A stretch of DNA of 64,000 nucleotides from CAYMAZ01 sp964388575 (lineage in GTDB: Bacteria; Bacteroidota; Bacteroidia; Bacteroidales; DTU049). Of the stretch, positions 16,669-25,925 are shown piece by piece. A model generated the notes under the pieces. It saw only the letters and a program-made list of their open reading frames with translations, searched no databases and was not told where the DNA came from. Numbering within the stretch: position 1 is the stretch's first letter; each line of letters begins with the position of its first letter. The DNA lies in the NCBI GenBank assembly GCA_964388575.1, contig CAYMAZ010000016.1, positions 1 through 64,000 of the forward strand. Direction: 5' to 3'. The translations under genes and the position numbers were made by a program.

Positions 16669-17475
16669 ATGGTAACAAGAAATAATCACAAAGTTACTGC
16701 AATTATCATTATTATTTTTGGTTCATTATGCTATGTCGGCATGGTAACGATGAATGCACTTGCAAATATATTGCCTGTCAATGGTCAGAATACAGGTCAG
16801 GTTTCAGATAAATATCCTACATTGTTTGCCCCTGCCGGACTGACTTTTTCAATTTGGGGTGTTATATATCTGTTGTTGTTTATTTTTGTAATATACCAGG
16901 TTCAGCGCATCATATCCAACAAAACTGAAGGCAGGTTGACAAGATCCGTAATTTTTGTATTTGCATTAAGTTGTATTTTCAATGCAGCATGGATTTTTGC
17001 CTGGCATTATGAAAATTTGCTGTTATCTGTCGTTTTGATGATTCTCCTGTTAAGTTCTCTCCTGTTGATGTATGTCCGGATCGACCATCTCGCTGGACAC
17101 AGCTTTTCTGAGCAAATTGCAGTCAGATGGCCTGTAAGCATATATCTGGGATGGATTTCTGTTGCAACCATAGCCAATGTGTCAGCACTGCTTGTGTCAA
17201 AAGGATGGAGTACACCGGCAGTTTCTGAAAGTATGTGGACTGTCATCATGATCATTGTTGGAGCCCTTCTCGCTGTATTGATCTTGTTACTCAAAAAAAA
17301 TTACGCATTTGCTCTTGTTGTGGTGTGGGCTTATTTTGGCATTATTCTTAAAAGGAATTCACAGGAACTCATTTATTCAGATATTGTTATGACAACATGG
17401 ATCGCCATTGGTGTCATTATCCTAGTCATGTTTATTACTTTTTTCCGGAAACAACCTCTTCAGGCAGTTAAGTGA
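16669..17475 (+). CDS. TspO/MBR-related membrane protein, long form
   Basis: 268 residues with about eight hydrophobic segments. The motif FAPAGLTFSIWGVIYLLL is the hallmark of the long tryptophan-rich sensory (TspO/MBR-like) proteins found in many bacteria, in which a TspO-like core is extended by additional helices. TspO proteins bind porphyrins and cholesterol-like ligands; the function of the long bacterial form is unclear. It starts 9 bp after the sensor-like protein, consistent with one transcript. Confidence 0.75.
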   Translation: MVTRNNHKVTAIIIIIFGSLCYVGMVTMNALANILPVNGQNTGQVSDKYPTLFAPAGLTFSIWGVIYLLLFIFVIYQVQRIISNKTEGRLTRSVIFVFALSCIFNAAWIFAWHYENLLLSVVLMILLLSSLLLMYVRIDHLAGHSFSEQIAVRWPVSIYLGWISVATIANVSALLVSKGWSTPAVSESMWTVIMIIVGALLAVLILLLKKNYAFALVVVWAYFGIILKRNSQELIYSDIVMTTWIAIGVIILVMFITFFRKQPLQAVK

Positions 17476-17583
17476 TATTGTCTCCCTTGAAATATTTACT
17501 GAATCTTAACATTGAGACGTTTTACTAAGACAAACTTCAATATTATTTAATATTCCCTTAATCATGCTCAGGGTGAGTCAGGA

Positions 17584-17591
17584 TAATTTTG
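17584..17591 (+). promoter_or_regulatory. -7 promoter element of the TonB-dependent receptor
   Basis: TAATTTTG followed by CA. The same TAATTTTGCA string stands before the beta-helix lipoprotein gene (20588), and both have a CTTAAT word about 30 bp upstream, hinting at shared control. No TTTG -33 is seen. Confidence 0.5.
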
Positions 17592-17634
17592 CAGATGAAA
17601 TACATCATCGTTGCGAAGTAAGAGCAAATAGTTT

Positions 17635-20406
17635 ATGAACCTGTTCAAAATTCTTGAAAAACAGTTAGTTTTTTCCATTTTTATAATATTGATATCAGCA
17701 TCGTTTTCCGGAAATTCTCAAACCGGAAGCATTAAGGGAATTATCAAAGAAAAGGGATCCGGCGAAACACTTATCGGAGCAAGTGTGGTTATTGAAGGCA
17801 CCACAACCGGGACCACAACAGATCTTGAAGGAAAATATGAGATCAGAGGCTTACAGCCGGGGAAATATTCATTGCAGGTTTCTTACATTTCCTATGAGAT
17901 AAAAACAATTGAACATATTGAAGTGTTTGCAAACAGGGCGACAGAAGTTAATACTGAGCTCTCTCAGATTACTCAGTTACTGCAGACTGTTGATGTTGTA
18001 GCAAGAATATTGAAAGAAAAGGAAAATATTTTATTGCTTGAACAAAAAAAATCTGCTGAAATAGTTCAGCACATTGGTTCTCAGGAACTCAGCAGAAAAG
18101 GCATCAGTGATGTTGCAACAGCACTGACCAAAGTGACCGGAATATCAAAAGTTGAAGGCAGCAATGATATTTATGTCAGGGGGCTCGGAGACAGATACAA
18201 TTCAACTCAGATCAACGGTTTGCCAATGCCTTCCAATGACCCGGAACAGAAAAATATATCACTTGATATATTTTCAACAGACATTGTTGAATATATTTCA
18301 ATTGACAAAGTATACAACAACAGGATCTACGGCGATTTTGCAGGGGGTAATGTTGACATTAATTCCAGGGATTTCACAGGGGAACGTTTTATGAACGTTG
18401 AAATCGGGACAGGCATAAATCTCAGTGCGATCGATGAGGGATCATTTCCGCTGAAACAGGGACCTGATTATCTTGGCCGGCATTCATCTTCACCTCCCGA
18501 AAGCCTTGAAAATTTTGATTTTGAAGACGGTATGAATCCAACACATATGACTCCCGTGGCAACAAGTTTCTCTGTTTCAGCCGGAAATTCACTTAAGACA
18601 GGGAAAGAAAACAATAAAGAACTGAGCTATTTTGCAACATTAAATTTTGGAAATGACTTTTCAACAAAAGAAGGCGTTGCCTTTGGTGCTGTCAACAGTG
18701 CCGGAATCCCCCACAAGTCGTTTAAAATGAAAAGCTATCAATATGGCACCAATACCACAGGAATGCTTAATGTAGGGTACCGGTTCAATAAAAACAATAA
18801 ATTGAATTACAATTTTGTAATGATTAATTCATCCAGCAGTTCAAACGAAATTTATCATGGAACCATTATTGATATTGCTGACTATGACAACGGATTGCTC
18901 GTAAGAAAGGTGTACGAAAAAAATTCAATTTTTGTGAACCAGTTGCTGGGAAAACACACAACAGGATTACGTTCTGATTTAAACTGGGGAGTTTCATACA
19001 ATATGATCACAGCTGATGCTCCCGACCGGCTTCAGAATACATTCAGAATGGTAGACGGAAATTACTATTTCGGCCAGAATCAGATTACAGATAATCACAG
19101 ATATTTCCATAAATTGAACGAAAATGAAACAGCAGCCAACATTGCATTCAGCTTTAAATTTTTATCCGAATCTGATGTGGAATACAGGGCAAAGCTAACC
19201 TTTGGTTCAACAGCAAGATATAAGGTGAGAGATTTTCAGGCCCTGCAGTATAATTTCAGAATATCTGCCCAACAGAGAAATACAATTGTTGATCCTGATG
19301 AACTTTCAGCTTTTTTCAACCAGGAAAATCTTGATAACGGCTACTTCAGAATAGAAACCTTCAGAGGAAATTTTCAGGTCCCCAATGCTCTTGACCCTCA
19401 GGTTTATGGTGGAACTCAGTATATACAGGCCGGATATCTGACTACTGAACTCAGGGCAAACAGAAAATTCACTGCGCTTATTGGATTGAGAATGGAATAT
19501 ATATTTCAGGAAGTTCAATGGAATACTCAACTTGATCCTTCCGATAAATCTGATGCCTTTCAGTTTGTAGATTTTCTTCCCAGTATAACAACCAAATATG
19601 AAATCAACAATAAACAGAATTTCCGGTTTGGATTGAGCAAAACCTATACTTTACCCCAGTTTAAAGAACGTGCATTGTTTATTTATGAAGATGTAACCCA
19701 GGTTAAGCTTGGGAATCCCGATCTCTACAACTCTGAAAACTATAATGCCGACCTGAAGTGGGAAATGTTTGCAAAACCCGGAGAAATAGTTTCTGTTGGT
19801 GTTTTCGGCAAATATATTTTAAACCCGATCAATGAGTTTGCAATCACTTCTGCCACCAATGACATTTCATTTCTGAACACAGGAGACTGGGGATATGTTG
19901 CCGGAATAGAATTTGAAACAAGAAAAGAACTTTTGAATAAAAACGGTGTAAGACTGAATACAGGTTTCAATGCTTCCTATATGCTTACTGAGCAGGAGCT
20001 GAACTCTGAAAAGGTAAAAGACGAAACGATGTATATGGTTAACTTTACACATGAAAAGGCAAGGTTTACAGGGGCTTCAGATCTGCTTCTGAATACGGAT
20101 GTCACATTTGTGAAAAGCTGGAATGATGAAACAAGTAATGTTATGACAACAGTGTTTTACAGCTATTTTTCCGACCGTATTTATGCCATCGGAACAAATA
20201 ACAGAGGCAACATCATAGAAAAACCATTTAGCTCTCTGGATCTGATCATTAAATCAGAGTTAAAAAATTTCTCTTTGAGTCTGATTTTCAAAAACCTTCT
20301 GAATCCGGCAATCGAAAGATACCAGGCCAATAAAGACTCCGATGTTCTTGTCATTTCTTACAAAAAGGGAACCTTTGCCGGATTGAAGATCGGATACAGG
20401 TTTTAG
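17635..20406 (+). CDS. TonB-dependent outer membrane receptor with carboxypeptidase-like N-domain
   Basis: 923 residues. A signal peptide is followed by a CarboxypepD-regulatory-like beta domain (about 30-115, with GSIKGIIKEKGSGETLIGAS and GKYEIRGLQPGKYSLQVSYI), a plug domain (about 130-245, with VRGLGDRYNSTQINGLPMP and DFAGGNVDI) and a 22-strand barrel ending in the aromatic residue of IGYRF. It imports an unidentified ligand across the outer membrane using TonB energy. It is not a SusC type with a SusD neighbour; instead a beta-helix surface lipoprotein follows, with its own promoter, and may be its partner. Confidence 0.92.
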   Translation: MNLFKILEKQLVFSIFIILISASFSGNSQTGSIKGIIKEKGSGETLIGASVVIEGTTTGTTTDLEGKYEIRGLQPGKYSLQVSYISYEIKTIEHIEVFANRATEVNTELSQITQLLQTVDVVARILKEKENILLLEQKKSAEIVQHIGSQELSRKGISDVATALTKVTGISKVEGSNDIYVRGLGDRYNSTQINGLPMPSNDPEQKNISLDIFSTDIVEYISIDKVYNNRIYGDFAGGNVDINSRDFTGERFMNVEIGTGINLSAIDEGSFPLKQGPDYLGRHSSSPPESLENFDFEDGMNPTHMTPVATSFSVSAGNSLKTGKENNKELSYFATLNFGNDFSTKEGVAFGAVNSAGIPHKSFKMKSYQYGTNTTGMLNVGYRFNKNNKLNYNFVMINSSSSSNEIYHGTIIDIADYDNGLLVRKVYEKNSIFVNQLLGKHTTGLRSDLNWGVSYNMITADAPDRLQNTFRMVDGNYYFGQNQITDNHRYFHKLNENETAANIAFSFKFLSESDVEYRAKLTFGSTARYKVRDFQALQYNFRISAQQRNTIVDPDELSAFFNQENLDNGYFRIETFRGNFQVPNALDPQVYGGTQYIQAGYLTTELRANRKFTALIGLRMEYIFQEVQWNTQLDPSDKSDAFQFVDFLPSITTKYEINNKQNFRFGLSKTYTLPQFKERALFIYEDVTQVKLGNPDLYNSENYNADLKWEMFAKPGEIVSVGVFGKYILNPINEFAITSATNDISFLNTGDWGYVAGIEFETRKELLNKNGVRLNTGFNASYMLTEQELNSEKVKDETMYMVNFTHEKARFTGASDLLLNTDVTFVKSWNDETSNVMTTVFYSYFSDRIYAIGTNNRGNIIEKPFSSLDLIIKSELKNFSLSLIFKNLLNPAIERYQANKDSDVLVISYKKGTFAGLKIGYRF

Positions 20407-20587
20407 ATTCAACAAGTAAGACTTTTCGGACATTCCACTGAAAGTTAAATTAAAAATCTTCTGATGAAATCATTGTTATCAGTTTTCCGAACCCATAATA
20501 ATTTATTGTTAAGAATTTCGTGTCTGAAACAATCTTTATTTAAAAAAACCATAACCTTAATTTAATCAGATTCAAGTTACTGTGAAA

Positions 20588-20595
20588 TAATTTTG
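20588..20595 (+). promoter_or_regulatory. -7 promoter element of the beta-helix lipoprotein
   Basis: TAATTTTG followed by CATCA, 27 bp before the ATG. It is nearly the same sequence as the element in front of the TonB-dependent receptor. Confidence 0.5.
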
Positions 20596-20622
20596 CATCA
20601 TAAACATTAAACAAAAAACAAA

Positions 20623-21759
20623 ATGAAAAACATGAAAAAATCCTTATTTCTTTTAATTGCATTTATAGCAGTTTCTGTTGTTACGACATCCGGTTGCAAA
20701 AAAGATGACGATGATGACGATGATGTTGTGGTGATTGATCACACAAACTTCAAAGGAGATATCACCGGTGACATTACTCTTGATGCTTCAAAAGTATACA
20801 ACTTAACAGGCCTTGTGAAAGTTAAGAATAATGCAAAACTGACCATACCAGCCGGTACCAGAATAGAAGGAACCGGAGGTACATCAGCGGCCATTATTGT
20901 AGAGCAGGGCGGTAAAATTTTTGTAAACGGAACAGCAACCAACCCTGTTGTGATGACCTCAGGTCTGGCAACCAAAGCACGTGGCGACTGGGGTGGACTG
21001 GTCATCTGCGGAAAAGCATCATGCAACTCAGGCGGAGGCATGTCAGAAGTTGGCGATGTGCCTTATGGCGGCAATATTGATAATGATAACTCAGGTGTGA
21101 TCAGATATCTGAGAATTGAATATTCAGGTGCTGCATTTAACAGTGAAAAAGAATATAACGGACTCTCTCTGTTTGGCGTTGGCAGCGGAACAACCATTGA
21201 ATATGTTCAGATTTATGAAAACGCAGACGACGGCATCGAATTTTACGGAGGAACTGTGAATGCCAGCTATCTGATTGTATCACATGTTGAAGACGATTTG
21301 TTCGACTGGACTGAAGGCTGGAGAGGTACAGGAAGCCATTGGTATGGGAAGAATGATCAGGGATACGGAAACAGAGGTTTTGAAGCTGACAATTGGGAAA
21401 CGGACAACAGTGCCTCAACGCTTTCAAATCCCACAATCAGCAACATTACACTCATCGGAAGCGGAGATCAGGGCAACGAGCCGCAGGGAATGGAGCTTCG
21501 CAGAGGAACGAAGGGGTTTATGGATAATGTTGTGCTGAAAGACTGGAAAATTGGTGTCAGAGTTTCAGGAAATGTAAGTGAAGGTTGGACAAATGACGGA
21601 CAACTGAAGGTCACAAATGTGCAGTTTATCAATTGTGCCACAGAAGTAAATGTTGGAGCAGGAGATCCTTCGGCTGTTACTACCAATCCAAATGCTACCG
21701 GGGCAGGCAATGGTGACGGCATTCCTTCATGGGCACAGGGATGGACAACAGGATTGTAA
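20623..21759 (+). CDS. Surface lipoprotein with parallel beta-helix repeats
   Basis: 378 residues. The signal ends TTSGC, giving a lipidated Cys, directly followed by KK and a run of seven Asp. An acidic patch right after the Cys is the kind of signal that sends Bacteroidota lipoproteins to the cell surface. The body is rich in Gly/Asn/Val rungs typical of a right-handed beta-helix (KLTIPAGTRIEGT, AAIIVEQGGKIFVNGTATN, GVIRYLRIEYSG, TTIEYVQIYENADDGIEFYG). Two Cys (VICGKASCNS) may form a disulfide. Encoded after a TonB-dependent receptor, it may capture or process that receptor's ligand (inference). Confidence 0.88.
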   Translation: MKNMKKSLFLLIAFIAVSVVTTSGCKKDDDDDDDVVVIDHTNFKGDITGDITLDASKVYNLTGLVKVKNNAKLTIPAGTRIEGTGGTSAAIIVEQGGKIFVNGTATNPVVMTSGLATKARGDWGGLVICGKASCNSGGGMSEVGDVPYGGNIDNDNSGVIRYLRIEYSGAAFNSEKEYNGLSLFGVGSGTTIEYVQIYENADDGIEFYGGTVNASYLIVSHVEDDLFDWTEGWRGTGSHWYGKNDQGYGNRGFEADNWETDNSASTLSNPTISNITLIGSGDQGNEPQGMELRRGTKGFMDNVVLKDWKIGVRVSGNVSEGWTNDGQLKVTNVQFINCATEVNVGAGDPSAVTTNPNATGAGNGDGIPSWAQGWTTGL

Positions 21760-21784
21760 TAGTTTTAAACTGAATATTTTGAAG

Positions 21785-21814
21785 AGCTGTCTCAGGTTTT
21801 GAGACAGCTTTTTT
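21785..21814. terminator. Bidirectional terminator between convergent genes
   Basis: The perfect stem AGCTGTCTCA (21785-21794) and TGAGACAGCT (21800-21809) encloses a 5-nt loop and runs into six T. It ends the beta-helix lipoprotein transcript and lies next to the stop of the convergent minus-strand gene at 21813. Confidence 0.85.
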
Positions 21815-22250
21815 ATTCCGGTATTGAATAGATTTCAAAATAAACCGTATCAACACTGAATTGTTGCATCAACTTCCGGATCTTTTCATCTGAATAAAAC
21901 ATCTCCATAATCATGTCAAGCATATCCTGTTCCGACAGATGTCCCAGCACATTGAAGTTTTCATCAAGATGAAAATATTCAGACTGAATGAATGTTTCTT
22001 CAACAGTGAGTGTATGCGGGATTGAGTATCTGATTTTTCCACTCACACCCAGCTTTTTTTCAACAGCTTCTGCATATGGTTGCCCTGTCAGTTGTCCGAA
22101 TGTCCCCGGAATGTATCCGTAATCTTCATATATGGTACTCATATAATGTAAAACAGCCTGTTCAGCCTTTTGCTGTTCCTGTGATGAAACAGACAATACT
22201 GAAATTAAAATAACTGCAAAACATAAACTGTGTTTGAGTATGTGAATCAT
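21813..22250 (-). CDS. Small secreted protein of unknown function
   Basis: 145 residues with a signal peptide (cut near SVSSQEQ). The mature domain is mixed alpha/beta, with a mid-section RYSIPHTLTVEETFIQSEYFHLDE and an acidic helix (SEQDMLDMIMEMFYSDEKIR). No cysteine, lipobox or T9SS tail was seen. I do not recognise the family. It is alone between a convergent terminator and the helix-hairpin-helix barrel gene 96 bp upstream on the same strand. Confidence 0.75.
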   Translation of the reverse strand: MIHILKHSLCFAVILISVLSVSSQEQQKAEQAVLHYMSTIYEDYGYIPGTFGQLTGQPYAEAVEKKLGVSGKIRYSIPHTLTVEETFIQSEYFHLDENFNVLGHLSEQDMLDMIMEMFYSDEKIRKLMQQFSVDTVYFEIYSIPE

Positions 22251-22346
22251 TTTGTAATTGTTTTTTTAAGAATTTGCAATTTCTCTGCCAGATTTTAAAT
22301 AATCTGATCATCATTCCAGGAATTGAAAAAATAAAGCAATGTAAGA

Positions 22347-24449
22347 TTAAAATTTTAACCTGACCTGTGCTTTGATTTCGGATTTAAACCGGCCCTGAAT
22401 TTCATCAAGCCCGGAACCGATCACCTGCTTATTATTGTAATAGGTTTGAGCATAGCGAAGCCAAAGGTCAATATTTCGTCCGAGGCTATATTTCACCAGG
22501 ACATAAGCACGACTTCCCTTGTAATAATAGGCCGGGATTGAATAGGCATATAAAACATCATTTTCATAAGCATAAATTCGCTCATCATAGCTGTCAGTGT
22601 CAAACATGGCATAACGGACAGATATGGCCCATGGTGTTTGTTTTGGTCTCCAGGTAACATCCTGATACAGTAGAAATCCGGTTTTCATATTTCCGTCTGT
22701 GATATATGTCAGAAACTCAACTCTGTTTTTCAGCGTAACAGAGGGTGAAACAGCATATTGGGCATGTATTCTGTAGTTGTTTTTTTCAGTTAGAAAAATG
22801 TCTTTGATAATACCTTCGGTTCCGTTCAGATATTTATTTTTCTGCCGGTATCTGAAATAAATCATTGCTGTTCGAGAATGTCTGTATGTGAGCTGAGCGA
22901 GCATGTCATGTCCGTTGGATGGCGCATCAACTCTATAGCGCAACCATGGGAAACTGAATACGTCAACATAACCGTTCAGTGTCCATTTTGGATGCAAACG
23001 GCTTTCAATGCCAATATACAGTCCGTGTTCATTGGCCGTTTTACTTGATTCGGCAAATCCGGAAGCATACAATGACTGGTATTCTTTCTGATAATTGCGG
23101 TAATTCAATCCCAGTGAAAGATTTGGGGCAGGAGTAATAAGCAAGCCCTGAAGGATTGCAAGACCACCGTTATCGCTCCGGGCAATTTCCCCGAATACAT
23201 TCATATTACGACGAATGTAATTGTAATCTGCCGAAACCACAAAAAGCTGCTGACCATTGAACTCATACTGATTGTAAGTTGAAAGATTTCGACCAAGGGG
23301 ATGTTCGTAAGCTGTTAGATACCCTGTTGCTCCAGCCTGAAATCTGTAAGATTTATATTCAACACGTCCGCCGTATAACTGCTCTGTCAGCACATTTTTC
23401 TTTTCCAGTTCTAAGGGAGTTCTATGAAGACCAGTTGCATTCAGTGAAGTGAAATAAAACTCTTCACTGTCCAGAGTGTCAGAAACAGAAACCAGGTTGG
23501 CGTCTCTTGTTTTATAAGAGAAGAAACCATAGACTTCAAAATCCCCTAAAGAAAAGGAAGCTGCTGCTCCGCGAAGGAAATTATTTTCCTCTACAGATGT
23601 GTAAGGCATTATGCCTCTTGCATTCTTTTTAATGGTTGAAATTTCTGAAGATTTTCCGAAACCAAGTCCAGTCCATAAGCCTACTCCCTGACCGAAATAG
23701 AGATTGTAATCACCTAAAGCAAGTGTTTTAAAAATGCTGATGTCCTTCATCCAGAAGTGTCCCGAAAAGTAATCGAAGCCCTGTGTTTGTGTCCCCCTGA
23801 AAAATTCTTCACCAGGATCTTTTTCTGCTGTAATGCCGACACTCATGCTGTTGTAGTAGGTATAACGATAACGGGAATAGAGTCTGAAAGGACTTCCGAG
23901 ATATCTGGAATTCGGACTCGCTGCCAGATCTTCTTCACTGATGTCTGAATATCCTTTTTGCTCCTGAAGGATTTGAGAATATCTCACAAAAAGCTGATGC
24001 TTTCCGTTTGACAGGATATCTCCGGGGGTAACTTTCCGTTTTTGAAGATTTGTTGTTACTGTAACAAATGGCAAAATATTTTCAATGGTTTTTTGCGTAA
24101 ACCCATCAATGGTCTGAAGCTCGTATATGGTTGCCAGATTTCCGTATTTTCGGATGTGTTCCAGAAGATTAAAAATTTGTATATCCGTCAGAAAAGGAAT
24201 TTTTTTCAACTCATCGAATGTTGTTTTGTTGAGGTTAATCGGATTGTTTTTGAGTCTTTCAAAGAGCTCGGCAAATTCAGTAAAATCTACCTCATCTTCC
24301 ATAATTTCAGTGATGTTTTCAAAAGTCTCCTCAAGTGTTTCATTGGTTTTCTGTTCGTCTTCCACCTGTGCTTTCAATGTGTACATGGCCAGGACAAAGA
24401 GCAAAGTCAGTATCAGTCTGCAGGTCAATATTCCTGAAATGGTTTTCAT
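22347..24449 (-). CDS. Outer membrane beta-barrel with N-terminal helix-hairpin-helix domain
   Basis: 700 residues. A signal peptide (cut near LKAQ) and an acidic linker (30-65) precede a ComEA-like helix-hairpin-helix region at about 71-130 (INLNKTTFDELKKIPFLTD, YGNLATIYELQTIDGF). The rest is a long series of amphipathic beta strands rich in Tyr, ending in the aromatic residue of VRLKF, as in outer membrane barrels. Such proteins are widespread in Bacteroidota but uncharacterised as far as I know. A helix-hairpin-helix in the periplasm suggests DNA binding, for instance in uptake (inference). Its start overlaps the stop of the PorV-like gene by ATGA, so the two are translationally coupled. 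Confidence 0.85.
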   Translation of the reverse strand: MKTISGILTCRLILTLLFVLAMYTLKAQVEDEQKTNETLEETFENITEIMEDEVDFTEFAELFERLKNNPINLNKTTFDELKKIPFLTDIQIFNLLEHIRKYGNLATIYELQTIDGFTQKTIENILPFVTVTTNLQKRKVTPGDILSNGKHQLFVRYSQILQEQKGYSDISEEDLAASPNSRYLGSPFRLYSRYRYTYYNSMSVGITAEKDPGEEFFRGTQTQGFDYFSGHFWMKDISIFKTLALGDYNLYFGQGVGLWTGLGFGKSSEISTIKKNARGIMPYTSVEENNFLRGAAASFSLGDFEVYGFFSYKTRDANLVSVSDTLDSEEFYFTSLNATGLHRTPLELEKKNVLTEQLYGGRVEYKSYRFQAGATGYLTAYEHPLGRNLSTYNQYEFNGQQLFVVSADYNYIRRNMNVFGEIARSDNGGLAILQGLLITPAPNLSLGLNYRNYQKEYQSLYASGFAESSKTANEHGLYIGIESRLHPKWTLNGYVDVFSFPWLRYRVDAPSNGHDMLAQLTYRHSRTAMIYFRYRQKNKYLNGTEGIIKDIFLTEKNNYRIHAQYAVSPSVTLKNRVEFLTYITDGNMKTGFLLYQDVTWRPKQTPWAISVRYAMFDTDSYDERIYAYENDVLYAYSIPAYYYKGSRAYVLVKYSLGRNIDLWLRYAQTYYNNKQVIGSGLDEIQGRFKSEIKAQVRLKF

Positions 24450-25276
24450 TTTTCAATTTGATTGAACTTGTATATGATTCCTGTAGAAGGACTGAACCCA
24501 AGGTGTTCGTGATATATTCCAGCAAAATCCAGTATAAAATTGCTGAAGTTGAGACCAAATCCAAAAGAAAGTCTTGTGGGTTTTGTTGTTGCACCCACTC
24601 TGATATTTAGAAATTCCATGATGTTGTAATCAACACCAAATTTCAGGGATGGCTTATCTTCCATTGTTTTTTCAATCTCTGCAGCAAACTGAACTTCATC
24701 AGAAGCAAAAAATGAAACGCCGGCACCGAGGATGGTTGTCATTCGTTCATCATTGTAATCTGCAAGTTTAGCCATCACAGGATTGAAGAGATGTGCCCCA
24801 AGGATCCATTTTTTACTCAGTTTGTACATTGTGCCCACCTCAAATGTGAATGCACCTGTACTTCCGTATACATCACCCAGTTTCAGGTGAAAATAGTCAA
24901 GCTGTACTCCACCGCTGAAGTTTTCAGAGAATTTCATTCCGTATCCGAGTCCAATTTTTGTCTGATTCAGAAGGGAAAAGCCAAATTGTGAAACATTCAG
25001 TCCAAACACACCAGCTCCCCTGACAGGCATGGCAAAACCTGCATATTTGGTTGCCATTTCTTTCAAAAGGAATTCGTTGTGATAACCAACTCCAAGTGTT
25101 GGACTGTCAATAAATGCAAGACCGGCATGATTGTTCATGGATGACCAGAAATTCGTGCTTGTGGTGAATACACCTCCCATTCCTGCGCTCACAGCTCCAT
25201 GACTTTCTGTCTGGGCATATAAAGTGGTCCCGAACAAAAGACTGAAAATAAAAGGGATAAAAATAACTTTTTTCAT
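24446..25276 (-). CDS. PorV/FadL-like outer membrane beta-barrel protein
   Basis: 276 residues. A signal peptide (cut near TLYAQ) precedes SAGMGGVFTTSTNFWSSMNN, a pattern close to the start of PorV/PorQ-type proteins of the T9SS, in which an early Gly-Met-Gly and an Asn-Pro/Asn-His motif recur. The remainder is amphipathic beta strands. PorV and PorQ assist T9SS substrates, but this copy is coupled (ATGA) to the helix-hairpin-helix barrel rather than to T9SS core genes, so a dedicated partner role is likelier (inference). Confidence 0.75.
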   Translation of the reverse strand: MKKVIFIPFIFSLLFGTTLYAQTESHGAVSAGMGGVFTTSTNFWSSMNNHAGLAFIDSPTLGVGYHNEFLLKEMATKYAGFAMPVRGAGVFGLNVSQFGFSLLNQTKIGLGYGMKFSENFSGGVQLDYFHLKLGDVYGSTGAFTFEVGTMYKLSKKWILGAHLFNPVMAKLADYNDERMTTILGAGVSFFASDEVQFAAEIEKTMEDKPSLKFGVDYNIMEFLNIRVGATTKPTRLSFGFGLNFSNFILDFAGIYHEHLGFSPSTGIIYKFNQIEK

Positions 25277-25310
25277 ATACTGTTTGATGTTCAGTTGGTA
25301 ACGGTTTTTG

Positions 25311-25330
25311 TTTGCTGCTCAGGCAGCAAA
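25311..25330. repeat. Perfect stem-loop between purE and the PorV-like gene
   Basis: TTTGCTGC (25311-25318) and GCAGCAAA (25323-25330) form a perfect 8-bp stem around a TCAG loop, 8 bp after the purE stop on the minus strand. It lacks a T tract on that strand, so it is not a standard terminator. It may protect the purE 3' end or be a weak terminator. Confidence 0.6.
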
Positions 25331-25338
25331 ATGATTAT

Positions 25339-25842
25339 CTATACTCTGAATTTAAAGGTTTCTTTTGCCAGTTCCTCGTTGGCAGAGATGACCTTTTGTT
25401 TCAGTCCGGATTTGAACTTCAGCATTTTTTCTTCACAAGCAGGATCGGCTGTTGCAAGAATCTGTAAAGCAAGGATTGCTGAATTTTGTGCAGCATTGAC
25501 ACCAACCGTAGCCACCGGAATACCGGGAGGCATTTGCACAATTGACAACAATGCATCAAGTCCGTCAAAAGATGATCTGATGGGAACACCGATTACAGGC
25601 AGATGTGTCAGTGATGCAACAACTCCGGGAAGATGTGCAGCCATCCCTGCAGCAGCAATGATGACTTTCACGCCTCTTTCGTGGGCAGAAGTTGCAAATT
25701 GTTTTACTTCTTCAGGAGTTCGGTGTGCAGACAGAGCATGTAACTCAAACGGAATTTCATTTTCATTGAAAAAAACTGCAGCAGCCTCCAGAATTTTATA
25801 ATCAGAAGTGCTGCCCATAATGATACTTACCAAAGGCTTCAT
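25339..25842 (-). CDS. purE: N5-carboxyaminoimidazole ribonucleotide mutase
   Basis: 167 residues, class I PurE length. Motifs include IIMGSTSDYKIL at the start (phosphate-binding GSxSD), SAHRTPE with the catalytic His region, and IAAAGMAAHLPGVVA. It catalyses the N5-CAIR to CAIR step of de novo purine synthesis in the cytosol. It is divergent from hpt, a purine salvage gene, so both purine genes share a 71-bp intergenic region with back-to-back TATTTTTG -7 elements, which could allow joint control. Confidence 0.96.
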   Translation of the reverse strand: MKPLVSIIMGSTSDYKILEAAAVFFNENEIPFELHALSAHRTPEEVKQFATSAHERGVKVIIAAAGMAAHLPGVVASLTHLPVIGVPIRSSFDGLDALLSIVQMPPGIPVATVGVNAAQNSAILALQILATADPACEEKMLKFKSGLKQKVISANEELAKETFKFRV

Positions 25843-25859
25843 TGTGTTTTACTTTTTTA

Positions 25860-25867
25860 CAAAAATA
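25860..25867 (-). promoter_or_regulatory. -7 promoter element of purE
   Basis: Reads TATTTTTG on the minus strand, 17 bp before the purE ATG. No TTTG -33 was identified. Confidence 0.5.
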
Positions 25868-25908
25868 GTCAAATTTCTGCCACCTGTTCGATGTTCGTCG
25901 AAATTTTG

Positions 25909-25916
25909 TATTTTTG
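25909..25916 (+). promoter_or_regulatory. -7 promoter element of hpt
   Basis: TATTTTTG lies just upstream of ATG 25926, implying a very short or absent leader. This rules out the TTG at 25914 as the start. Confidence 0.5.
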
Positions 25917-25925
25917 CTTCTTAAT

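Noticed and set aside
24042..24610. Plus-strand frames opposite the helix-hairpin-helix and PorV-like genes
   Set aside because: Fully antisense to well-supported genes and without independent features.
25311..25330. Standard intrinsic terminator after purE
   Set aside because: Perfect stem but no T tract on the purE strand; listed only as a stem-loop.
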